Shown piece by piece: positions 13,201 through 25,200 of a DNA stretch of 64,000 nucleotides; within the stretch, counting starts at the first letter, position 1; every line of letters begins with the position of its first letter. The stretch is taken from contig NC_086374.1 of NCBI RefSeq assembly GCF_036588685.1, positions 63,424,457-63,488,456 on the forward strand, in the 5' to 3' direction. This stretch comes from Mytilus trossulus. Lineage: Eukaryota; Mollusca; Bivalvia; Mytilida; Mytilidae. The notes under the pieces are model-generated. The model saw nothing but the letters and a program-made list of their open reading frames with translations. It had not been told where the DNA came from and searched no databases. Made by a program: the position numbers and the translations under genes.

Positions 13201-16200
13201 TCTTCAAAATTCATGACGTCACCAACAACAAAATCTTAGTTTAAACAAATTTTAACTTTCAAATATTATATTGTTATACAATAAAAGGGCTATTGCAGGA
13301 ATATTGGGGAATATTGTCTACTCTGAACAATATTCCCCAATATGCATGCAATAACTCTATAATATTGATTTATGTCTTTGTTATTAATTTTTTTAGTAGA
13401 AAAAGTATGCATCTCAGATATTCAACTAATATTGATGTTATCTTCTTGGCAATTGTTATGGAATTACATTGTGATAGCACACAAAATTACACATATTTTT
13501 CAAAGAAAATCTTTCATGCTTTCTGAAATAATAATTTCACAAAGAGATTTTGCTAAATCAAATTATGTACATATTTTTTCTTTTTAGGTTTTCTGTATAT
13601 TTTATCGAAATTTAACACTAAACAAAAGTTTTTCTGTGGTTTGAAAACAAACCTATATTCTTTGGCTACATGTGATGTACTCTCCCATTGGACAAGACAC
13701 AACAAGTTGCCAAGCAACTGCTTAACATTGTCCATTTGTTGTGTGTTTAACATATCAACAAGTCTGTGTATTGTACAGGGTAAAACATCTCCGAGTTTGA
13801 CTTCTACTGTGCTCTGTAAGTCCAGGCATCTAGATAGCTACAAATAAAATTGAGAATGGAATATGTCAAAGACACAACAATCTGACCAAAGAAGAGACAA
13901 CAGCTGAAGGCCAACAATGGGTCTTTAAAGCAGCAAGAAAATCCTGCACTTGAAGGTGGTCCTCAGCTGGCCCCTAAATAAAATTGTGTACTAGTTCAGG
14001 GAAAACATGTAGTAAGGATAAATAAAGCAACCGGTACAAAATATGTTCAAATGAATGGTAAATTAAACACACTAAGAGCTCACACCCTCTAGTCCTATCT
14101 TATTCAACATGGGCTTCTTGTTCAAACTTCAGTTTTCTGTGTAGTGTATTTTGTACTAATGCTGTCTTTTTTATTTCTATTTTCACCTTGTTGTTGATGA
14201 GCCTGCTAGTGGAGTGTTCCTCTTAGAGGGTTTCGACTGCCCAGTAGTTTGACCTTTGTTGTTAACATGAATTATCATTTATATGGTCAGAATTTAATTA
14301 ACTGTTTATTAAACTTTGGATTGTTCAAAATGCTGCGGATTTTCTACCTGAGAAATAGATTACTATAGCTGTATTTAGAAAAACATGTTGGAGTTTCAAG
14401 TCCTCAATACTCTTTAATTTCATACTTAATTTGTCCTTTTTATCCTAATAGATTCAAGCGTTATTGATGAGTATTTTTTAAACAAAACATGCATCTGGTG
14501 TACAAATTTTAATCCTGGTATCTTTGAGGAGTTTATTTGTCTTCTAGCTAAGATTTATAGTTGAAGATTGCTCACATAGTATCTTCCTTCTTTTTCAATC
14601 CTTACTTGCACAGTTCAGGGAAATGACAAATAAGTCACAAACATTAGACTATATAATATGATTACTTATTTTTATCCTGATTGAATAAGACAAAAATAAA
14701 AGTGCTTTAGGAAAAATAGAGAAATTAATAAATATATACATTTGTGTAACTGTCTATATGTGACTTTAATAGATAGATGTTGAAATTTTTTTTAATTTTT
14801 TTTTAAAAGTTCTAAAGAAAAAGAGATTTTTATGTGCATGTTTTATACTAACATACCTGTCTATAGTTAGTGGCTTCAGATATTATACAGACAAGTATTT
14901 CTGATGTGCATTCCTCTCCACTGTATAATGCTACATAAGACAACAACTTCATTAGCCACAGTGATCTGAAAAATAACATAAAAAATAAATAACAACAAGA
15001 TAATTCAGGATATGACCTCAGCATGTAAACAAAATAATGAAAGAGGGGGGATAAGACCTTTAACAGGATTCTGGGATCAGGTGTTTTTAAGCTCAGGATT
15101 TCAGGATTGACCCTTTCAGGATCCAGGAATTCTATTTTTCGAATTTCGGGACGTCAGGATTTCGTATTTTTAAGCCCGGGATTTCAGGATTTCGTGATTT
15201 AAAGCCCGGGATTTCTGGATCAGGGCCCCTCCTTACCCCCCCTCATAAAAGTAAACTCTTTTGAGTATTATTATAATAACTGCAATAGTGAAGCAAATAA
15301 TAGGGAGCCAATGCAACAAAGCCATTAATGATTAATTTAAAATTTTCACTTCCATCGTTGAAAATCAGTGGTGGCAAATTGAAACATTGCATTAAACCAT
15401 AAGGTCTATCCAATCAGATTTCTATTCTGAACTTTCATCATTATTCAAAAAATAAAATCTCGAAAAGTTACTTGTTTTGGCATTTATACATTTGTAAATA
15501 ATATATTTTCATGAAGCTTTAGTCCAAAATTTGTATGCAGAAATTAAAAACGTTCAAATATATGCACAGCTAAAATTAGTTAGATTTTCATCCACATTGA
15601 GGGAAAATGGAATAGGTGGGCAGATTAAATTTGATTTTATCAACCTCTGAAATCCTAAGAAGTAAACTCTCTATAAGGTAGGGTAATAATTAGCTAATAT
15701 AAAAAAGAATTCTGTATACTTTTTCAAGTTATTAATTAATATTTCTAATTGGCAATGCAATGGTAACCACTGTTAAAACTAATTTTCAGTTTAACATTAA
15801 AAATATGGAAGCATGCTCTCTGACAAAAAGACTACTTCTCAGTTCATTTCCTTTCTCAGCGACATAAAATGAAACAGTGCTACAAGAACACCATATGTCC
15901 TGAAAGCTAATTCGCAGTGATAACTATCCACATCAGATTGATATTATATATCTCCTAAACAAGATATTATAATAGAAGGAATCCTAGCACATTGGTTTGA
16001 AAAACAAGTATAATAAAGATCAAAACACAAACTGTGCTTAAATACTGTGACTCTTGCTTTGAAGATTCTAACTCAAGGTGAAATAAATATATTTCTATTA
16101 ACTAGCTATGAGAAAAAATATAAAACACGAACTTAACTAAAGAAGAACTTGTTAAATGACTTTTTTGGATGGCTAGAAACACAATGCTTTTGATTGTTTT

Positions 16201-19200
16201 CAACTAATGTCAGTTTTGATGTATATCTAATACATTTTTACCATATATATGGTCCAAAACAATGATATTTGGCAAAAGCTTGTGCTTTGATCCAATCTGT
16301 CATGTGTTTTCATACCAATGTGTGCCCTGATTCTTAAATTTTGGGTATCATTCACAGTCCACATTTTCTGTCACAAAGACATTGTATAAATAAAAAGATT
16401 CATAAAAGATTCTGCAGAAGCCTTTGTCTTACCTGCTATTGCTGTTTATAGAATAAAAGTGTAATGTTTATGCTGCCTAAAAAGTACATTTATCAGCAAA
16501 ATATTAATTTGCTTTCATCAGATGCTACCCCTATTACATTTTATTGGTGAAGAAGATTGTGTCCACATTTATTAAATTCAATACAGGTTTGAAAAAGTTA
16601 TTAATTTCTTAAAAAATCAATTTACATGGAATATTAAGTGCCAAGAAATAAGTCCATTTAAAAAGTAAAATGAAAAATATTTTCAAAATTTTCTCTGGAT
16701 ACAATTAATATGTCTTTTGATAATAACAAAGTTTCAAACAATTTCATGAAGTTTTGACAATATTAATGATGTTTAAATTTTTTTTTTACAGATTAAACCT
16801 TAATGTTAATGCTTCTGGTGTTGATAGCAGCATTGATGGAATGCAGGATTGCCATGTCTGACCTGTGGATCATGTTGGACATTCTTACTTTCTGAATTAT
16901 TTTAACAAACACATTTTTTAAAATTTTTACTTAATTCATTGAAATAGATTATTTTTCCAATTCATGTCATTCCTTTATTATACCTGTAATTTTATTTACT
17001 AAATTCTTTCATAATCAGTTATTTTATATTCACAAATATTTCTCAAGTTGTAAACGAAACATGCATGACATGGCAACATTTGTATGAACTATGAACTTAG
17101 AACAGGAATGTTAAATGTACAATCCAATACTTACACCATGCCATCACTTTGTAGAAGCATTCTGGTCAACTCTTTGACCTTTGGTGTGAGTGAGGCCAGA
17201 AAGGGGACTTCCACCATTCCATTATTCTGTCTGTGATATACAGCACTTTGTACTTCTCTTAACAGCTGATCCTACAATTATAACATACCCAATGTATTAA
17301 GTAGACTAAAAATAATTCCCAGGTTTAATTGTCTTAAAGTTTTGTCAAACTTTGATCCTTTGACAAAAATATAAAAAAATCAAAAACTTGAACCCCAAAC
17401 TTTATCATAAAAATTATAATTTCATTGGATATATAGCAGTTTGACAAACTCTTATTTTAATCATTGAGAAGCTTAATATTTCCATAACAATAAAATGTGA
17501 TTAAAATGTTCAGCTGATTTTTACAGAGTTATCCCCCTGAAGGTTTATGTACCACCTTAAACCATAACCATTTATGAAATTGCATTTTCAAAGCTTATAC
17601 AACATCAGTATGGAATCTTGTATATTCAATGTTACTGTACAAACAATGGTATGGTTTGCTGTTTTTTACAGAATGTATAATAATCCAACTTACAATTAGA
17701 AAGGAACATGTATCTTGTATATCTTCATGGATTACTTTGGCCTCTGTACCTACAATTAAACAGAAATATATACAGTCAAAGAGACAGCAACCCCAAAAAC
17801 ACAAATATGAATACATGTAAAAGTAGATGACATGGAACAGTCCAAAGAAACAACAACCCATCAACCAAAGTTTTTATTGATACACATTTTTTGTGGATGT
17901 AGGAAAGTGTACTTTCATGAATATTTCATTTTATGGTTATTACAAAAACATTTGTCCTTCATTCAACATTAAATTGTGAGGTTTACGTTAAACCAGGAAA
18001 TCCACGAAAATGGAGTACACATGAAAAATGCTAAATCCACTTTAAATTTTATCTTTGATTTAGGAAAAAAATGTTGGTTTTTGATATTTAATCTCAGACT
18101 TTTAGATTTCTTTCAGCAACTATAAAATATAAATTAACTTTACTAACAATTCTAATATATAGAGCCTTCTTAAACATCTTACATTATAAGTGATTGGTTG
18201 TAAATTAATAACGTTTAATAAATCATTGGAGAAAATAAATTGACAGCTGTGACTTTTTAGTTGAAGCATTTCATATTAAACATTATTTTAGAAAATTGTA
18301 AAAAAGTTGTAATGTTACATGTTAGGGATGGTTGGGATCCTGCTAACATGTTTAACCCACCATATTCTGTATGTTTGTGTCTGTCCCAATTCAGGAGCCT
18401 ATAATTCAGTGGTTGTTGTTTGTTGACTTGTTGTGTTACATATTTGTTTTTTTCGTTCAATTTTTTTGTACATAAATAAGCCTGTCAGTTTTTTTCATTT
18501 GAATTGATTTACATTTATCATATAGGGGCCTTTTATAGATGACTTTGCAGTATGGGCTTTGCTCATTGTTGAAGGCTGTAAAGTGACCTATAGTTCTTTA
18601 TTTCTGTGTCATTTGGTCTCTTGTGGAGGGTTGTCTAATTGGCAATTATACCACATCTTCTTTTTGGTATTTACATCAAAATTGGCAGCAGAACAGATTC
18701 AAAAAATATCTAGGCTAGCTAAACTTGGGTTACTTTAATTAGTTCATACGCTCCATGGACTAGGTTCATCAACTAAAGATTATATTGGAAAATAAAAATT
18801 TGGTCAATTTTCAGCCCACAAATTCCATTTTCAACATGTCAGATAATTAAAGAATGACATCCTGCAAATGTTTACAAACCTGTTGGAATGGCAGCTTGGA
18901 GAAAGAACTGTAAGACTTGATAAGCTCCAATATCACTCTGTATCACAAGGTGAACCACCAACAGGAGGAAACTATAATAAAAACAAGAATGTGTCCATTG
19001 TACACGGATGCCCCATTCGCACTAACATTTTACATGTTCACTGGACCGTGAAATTGGGGTCAATACTTTAATTTGGCATTAAAATTAGAAAGATCATATC
19101 ATAGTTAACATGTGTACTAAGTTCAGAGTTGATTGGACTTCAACTTCATCAAAAACTACCTCGACCAAAAACTTTAACCTGAGCTTCATACTATCTTTTT

Positions 19201-22200
19201 CTTTGTTCAGTGGACCATGAAATTGGGGTCAATACTTTAATTTGACATTAAAATTAGAAAGATCATACCATAGGGAACATGTGTACTAAGTTTCAAATTG
19301 ATTGGACTTCAACTTCATCAAAAACTACCTCGACCAAAAACTTTAACCTGAAGCGGGACGAACGAACGGAGGCACAGACCAGAAAACATAATGCCCCTCT
19401 ACTATCGTAGGTGGGGCATAAAAACATAATTTATTGGATGTTCCTTTAGGGCTATACCATTAAAATGAATGTGGAAGAGTAGGAAGGAAAGTTGCATTTT
19501 TTTGGACATACATTTTTGTACATAGTTGTTTCATTTCTGAGAGTCTTGTTTACTCCTTGGTTTTGATTGTTATTGTCTTTGTGAAGAAAACAAAATCCTA
19601 TGATATGGTAAACAAAAAGAAAAATCTTTCACAAGAACTTATCTCAAAACATGACCAGTTTCAAACTGAATGTCAGGTAATCAATATTCATTACCTTCAA
19701 GTAAAAAGTCTTTTACATATTTACTAAATACAATCTGCTATTTTTAAGTTGAGATAAATAGTTGGAAATCAATGACAATATTTTATAATGTTCAACATTT
19801 AACTTACATGTAAAATGAATAGCAAATACATCCCCCCTCCCCCCCCCCCCCCCCCCCCCAATACATTTTATGTTTGTTTCACTGTTTATTAAAATCTATT
19901 AATTAAGGAATTAAAAATTTATGTGAGGTTAGATCAACAGCCCAAAAATCAGGATTTATCAGAAGGGGGAACATCAACAAAATTAAACAAATGTCAGGTA
20001 ATACCAACAACACCAAAAACACCACAAAACTTTAACAAGAGGCTCTCAAGAGACTGTGTCGCTCACCTGTATCTACTGTGGTTTTGTTTAATAAGGTTGA
20101 AATCATGATAAATAGTATTAGATACCCTAATAATGATTTAGGCCACATTTGGTTAAATTGGCAAAGTAGTTAAATTAAAAGCAGATTTTTTTTTTAATTT
20201 AACAAAAATTTAACAAATAAATGCAGAATGATTTTAAAGTCCAATAATTTGCTTATGGATGCAACATGTCTGATGATTGGCTAAGAGTGTTTTCTTTATC
20301 AACTCATAGACATCATTTTGTCATGTGGCTGTGACACTAATGTTTTTCATAATTTACTTCGGCTTTGGAAATAAGAATGAAATTAATGTATATAACAATA
20401 TTTATTCTGCTATTTTCGAAATAACACAAAAAATGTGCTTTTAAATAAATTGCTACACTGGTTATTCAGTGTACACCACATTTTTTTTATTTTTATTTTT
20501 TCAGACAGAAGAAATAGTACAGTTGTTTCTTAAATAACTGCAATAACATGTCAATTAAAGATGTTGGTCATGTTGACAAATTTGTAGATCTCACTTATCT
20601 GAATATTGTTGACAACTTAGTTTATCTCTATCTAAAATAATATTTAAAATAACAAAAAACTGCAAAATTTCCTTAATATAATCAACTCAGAGCAGCAACT
20701 GGTTGTCTGATTAGACATAAAATTTTAAGGGCAGAAAGATATAAACCTGATGAACATTTCCCCCCCCCCCCCTGTCAGATCTGCTCTTTATGTTTTAGTT
20801 TCAGATATAGAAGCAATAAACTGTATTTTACCCCCTATGTTCTATTTCTAGCCATACCACCAATGTTGGTTGATAGACAGGGTCATCTGACACATATTAA
20901 ATGAGATACCTTACTGATAATTGTGACTAAGTTTGGTCAAATTTGTCAAATAGTTTCAAAGAAGATTTTTGTAAAAGAAAAAGTCAACGACAATGAGCTA
21001 ACAAGAACCAATGTTGTCTTTCTCCTGTTGCTGGCTGATTGTACTTTTGATGTGTACTTTTCATCTTCTTTTATTCATATCTAATACATACTTTAAGTCC
21101 ATGCATTTTTTAATTTAGTTTTATTTTTTCTATTTTTCAAATTTTCTACTTTTGACCTATGATCACATGACCTACCTTTCATATTCCTGATGACTTGTAT
21201 TTTTCCACTGAGATAAAATAGTATTTAACTGATTCAGTACTTCTGGGGTCACTGAAAAGAAAAATCAAAGTTGATTTGTCATTAATAAGACTTGGTAAAT
21301 TGGATATGAAGCAAGAGAAAACTGAGAACACACTGGTTCAAAAATGATTCCAAAATAGTAGGGTAAAAATATTTTATTGTTCAAAATGGCAAATGGATTG
21401 ACACAAGTTTAACAACTTAGAAATGTTTTCTCCAATATAGTCATCCCTTAGGAATGAATGATCATATTATGTTATTTTGGTGATCTGTCTGATCTTTAAA
21501 TGAAATATCTTCTTTATCTATTACTATAACTGAGTATCTTTTTTTTTATTTAAAATCTTTGTTTTTATTTCTGTTTTGTCCCAATTATAGAGCAAAAACT
21601 TAATAAACATGGAATTTCCATGTTTATTAAGATGACTTAAATATTGTAGACTCTTAAAGATATATTCTTAAAATGAAACAAACATTTATTTCAACAAAAT
21701 TTCTTATTTTTGCATTTTGCACATTTTTTTATATGACAGAATCTTGAAGTTTATATATAAATATTTTAGAACAAACTATAAACACAATACAAAATTCAAA
21801 TTAATAGAATTGCCAATACATACATGCATTAATAAGATCTGTAGTTAGAATATTAAGTAACATTGGAGACAAAGATGCCAGCTTCAGTAGGAAAGGAATG
21901 GTTGTCTTCCTAATCATCTCACTCTCAGCTGTTAAACTCGCCTGAAAAAAGAAATTAGTAAGTAAATACAATCATGACAAAATCTAATATTACAAAGGGC
22001 TGTTTCCTTTTTAAAAGGATAATCCGATTTCAATAACGATTAATATTCATAATATGTTCTGGCATGCTCACATGTGCTTTATTAAAGTTATTTTAAATTG
22101 TGACTAAAATTTCACAGGTTGGAGGGATAAACATAAACTAATAGAATCCTTGAAATTTTTTGTCATTTTGATTCAGATGTTTAAATTGTTTTAAAAAGAT

Positions 22201-25200
22201 TGTATGACATATATGCCTTCAAGATGTATATTTTTTTTTCTCAGTATGTCAATACTGTAAATTCAGTAATTATTGCGAGATTTTTATTTTTGCGAAAAAT
22301 GCAACAGAATTGTCAACGCAATAATTTAAACTAGCATTTTGAAATATTTTATATGAATTAAACAGGATTTTTCTCATAATCATAAAAATTATAATTGCAT
22401 TCAAGTCTTAACTGACAAAATCGCAATAATAAATGCACGCAATAAATTCTGAATTCACAGTATAATGAATGTCCCACCAATGGGGTTTTCTCCTACCCCA
22501 TGCAAGGTAGAATGTTTGTACAATTTTTTTATTAACATTTTTGAAGGCACAATAAAAGGTTCATTGGTGGATCCAGGGTGGGTTCTGGCAACGTTGGAAC
22601 CCCCTTTTTTTTTGCTGAACAATGCATTTGAATGGGGACATATAGGTGGAACCCCCCCCTTTGTCCTGGGTCTGGAGCCCCCCCCCCCCCCCTCCCTTTT
22701 TAAAAAGGCTGGATCCGCCCCTGAGGTTGATTTTTAGATTACCTCAAATAATTTCATCAAGGCATTTCTAATATCCTGCCCATGCTTTGATGCTAGATGT
22801 CCTAGAATTCCCACTGCAGACGCCATCTTTGGCATTTTATCATCAGATGACATGTGACCTTCTCCAGGTTTTCCGCCATGTTGATAGTAATCCTTTAATC
22901 CACTCATTAAAACCCTTGTTATTATGGTGGTTGGGAAACATGATCTGAAAAAAATAATAAGGTTTTTATAAAAATTAAAAACTTTGATAGCATTATTTGT
23001 ATGAAAAATTTGCTGAACCTTTTATTCATTCTTGTTTCAATGTTAATTTAACCTAATGTCAAAATAACAATTTACCAAAATGTTATATAAACATTCAGTG
23101 AATAAAATTTGTCTATATTTCATACTGAACCTTTATTTCAACAAATACTCACCCGATATGAGCCACAACCCAGTCAAAATGTGGACTGTACTTCACTGAA
23201 GCTTCAAGTAATGAATCTACACAAACTTCTGGTGCACCTTTAACCCTGAAAAAAATTTTGTATGATTACGAGTCAACATAGCAGTCCAGTGTTATCAAAA
23301 ACACCAAAACTTGTCATGAAACTCTAAAAAAACAACTCATTTACTGTATACTTTGTCATGATATATGTCCGATAACTTTTGCCTTATAAATCAAACATTG
23401 TATAAATATGGATACCTTATTTCCAAAATATTCTTTTATTAAGCAAAAAGCAATGGAGTTTTTATGGACAGTGTCTAGTATCCATCTTTTAATCCATATA
23501 AATACATTGTGTATTAAGAAATCTGATCAATCTATAACTTTTAAATAAACCCTATATTATGAATAGTCTCCCCTTGATCTTATGGACAATAATACATGTA
23601 CCTTGAACAAATGTTCTTTTGGGCTTTCCTAGTCAACTTATTTTTTACAAAGGATTAAGTTTAATACTATTACTTACATGGCTGCAAAACATTCAGTGGC
23701 AACCTCTATCAAGGATTTGGTTGGTTTACATGTCATCCACAGCTGTAGAAGTTCATTCAATGATCCTGAATGTGGAACCCCTCTATGTGTGGAGTATTTA
23801 CCACTCAGATGTCCAAGGAGTTCCAAAGACCACTGAAATAAAAAATCTTTGTGAGATGATGTGGTTCAATGCTTGGTCTTTACAAATAAAAGTTAGGCCA
23901 AAAAAAAATATGTCTGTTTAACATCTTCTTCTTCTTCTTTAGTTACAGAATACCATCAACATTTTGAAGATTACATTCTGGCGCATGCCTGATTGAGGTT
24001 GCTTTTTAAAATTAATTTCAATTTTTCTTAATTTTTAAGATTTACAATTTTTATTGAACTTTTAATTTTTACATTTTTTTTTTTTTTTTTTTTTAAATTA
24101 AGATAAAAACAATAGGTACATTTAGTTTAAGTGAGAAAACATGTTTAAGGTTACATGCTTTTAAAAAAAATAGGGTAGGTAGGTCGGTATTTTCATTTTA
24201 TTTTTTGTGACATGATTTAAGTTAAGGCATGTAAGGGTTTCGTCTTGTCGTGGTCCAAGTTGATCATGGGTCGAGTTTACCCGTAATTTCAATGAATGGA
24301 TAATTTCCCTTTGTTTTTGATTGGGAAAAAAATGGATGCAAAATGTTTGTTTCATCATACCAGTCGTGAATTTCCTACAAACAGCTAAACCATTCATGAA
24401 TACGAACATTGCCATTGGGATGTGTCAGGCAACACTATCGTCACTTTTACTTACTGATGATATAATAGGTGCCCATGCTGCAGGATTGGTCTTTATAAAA
24501 TTAAATAAGACTCCACAAGCATCCTGTATGATAGAATCTAAAGCGTTACTTGATTCACCTGTAAAAGAAATTTTTTAATTCATTATATGTTAAAACAATT
24601 ACACTAATTAACATGATTAAACAACAAATTGTAGAAGCTTCAGTCTAAGAATGAAATGAGATGAGTCGTAACAAGCATCAGTAAAATTGGAGAAAATATT
24701 TGAAATGGTCACACTGGATCTTCCTCAAAAAGATTAAAAAGACCAATCTGTTTTTATATTGGAAAAATCAGTATAATAGAAATGCATTTTAAATTAATTT
24801 AATACACCTTTTTCATACTGTTTACATACAAATTAATAAAGAGTGTTCTCTCAATATGGTAATGTGATGCTATCTGAATTGATCCTGTAATAGATTGTGT
24901 TATGGATGTACTTGTGATGCCATAAATTTTAGAAACAAGATGGTATTTCAATTCCTCTGTTTAACAGGATGCTACATGTACATGCTATATAAAATATCTG
25001 CAGTTTAAAATCCTTTTCCTCAGAAATTTTCACTTATCATTCTGGTGACTGTGGATCTAGAAGACTCACTGTGAATAATATATTTTTCTCATATGACAAA
25101 GTGATAATTCATAATTTTATAACCTCCAGACAACATTATATCAAATGTTTTACAGTACTAGTGAAACAGTGAATCACTCAACACCCGTAGGAGTGATTTT

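Noticed and set aside
22465-22737. 90-codon plus-strand open frame
   Set aside because: It is a reading of the GGATCCAG foldback MITE and its poly-C and poly-T runs.
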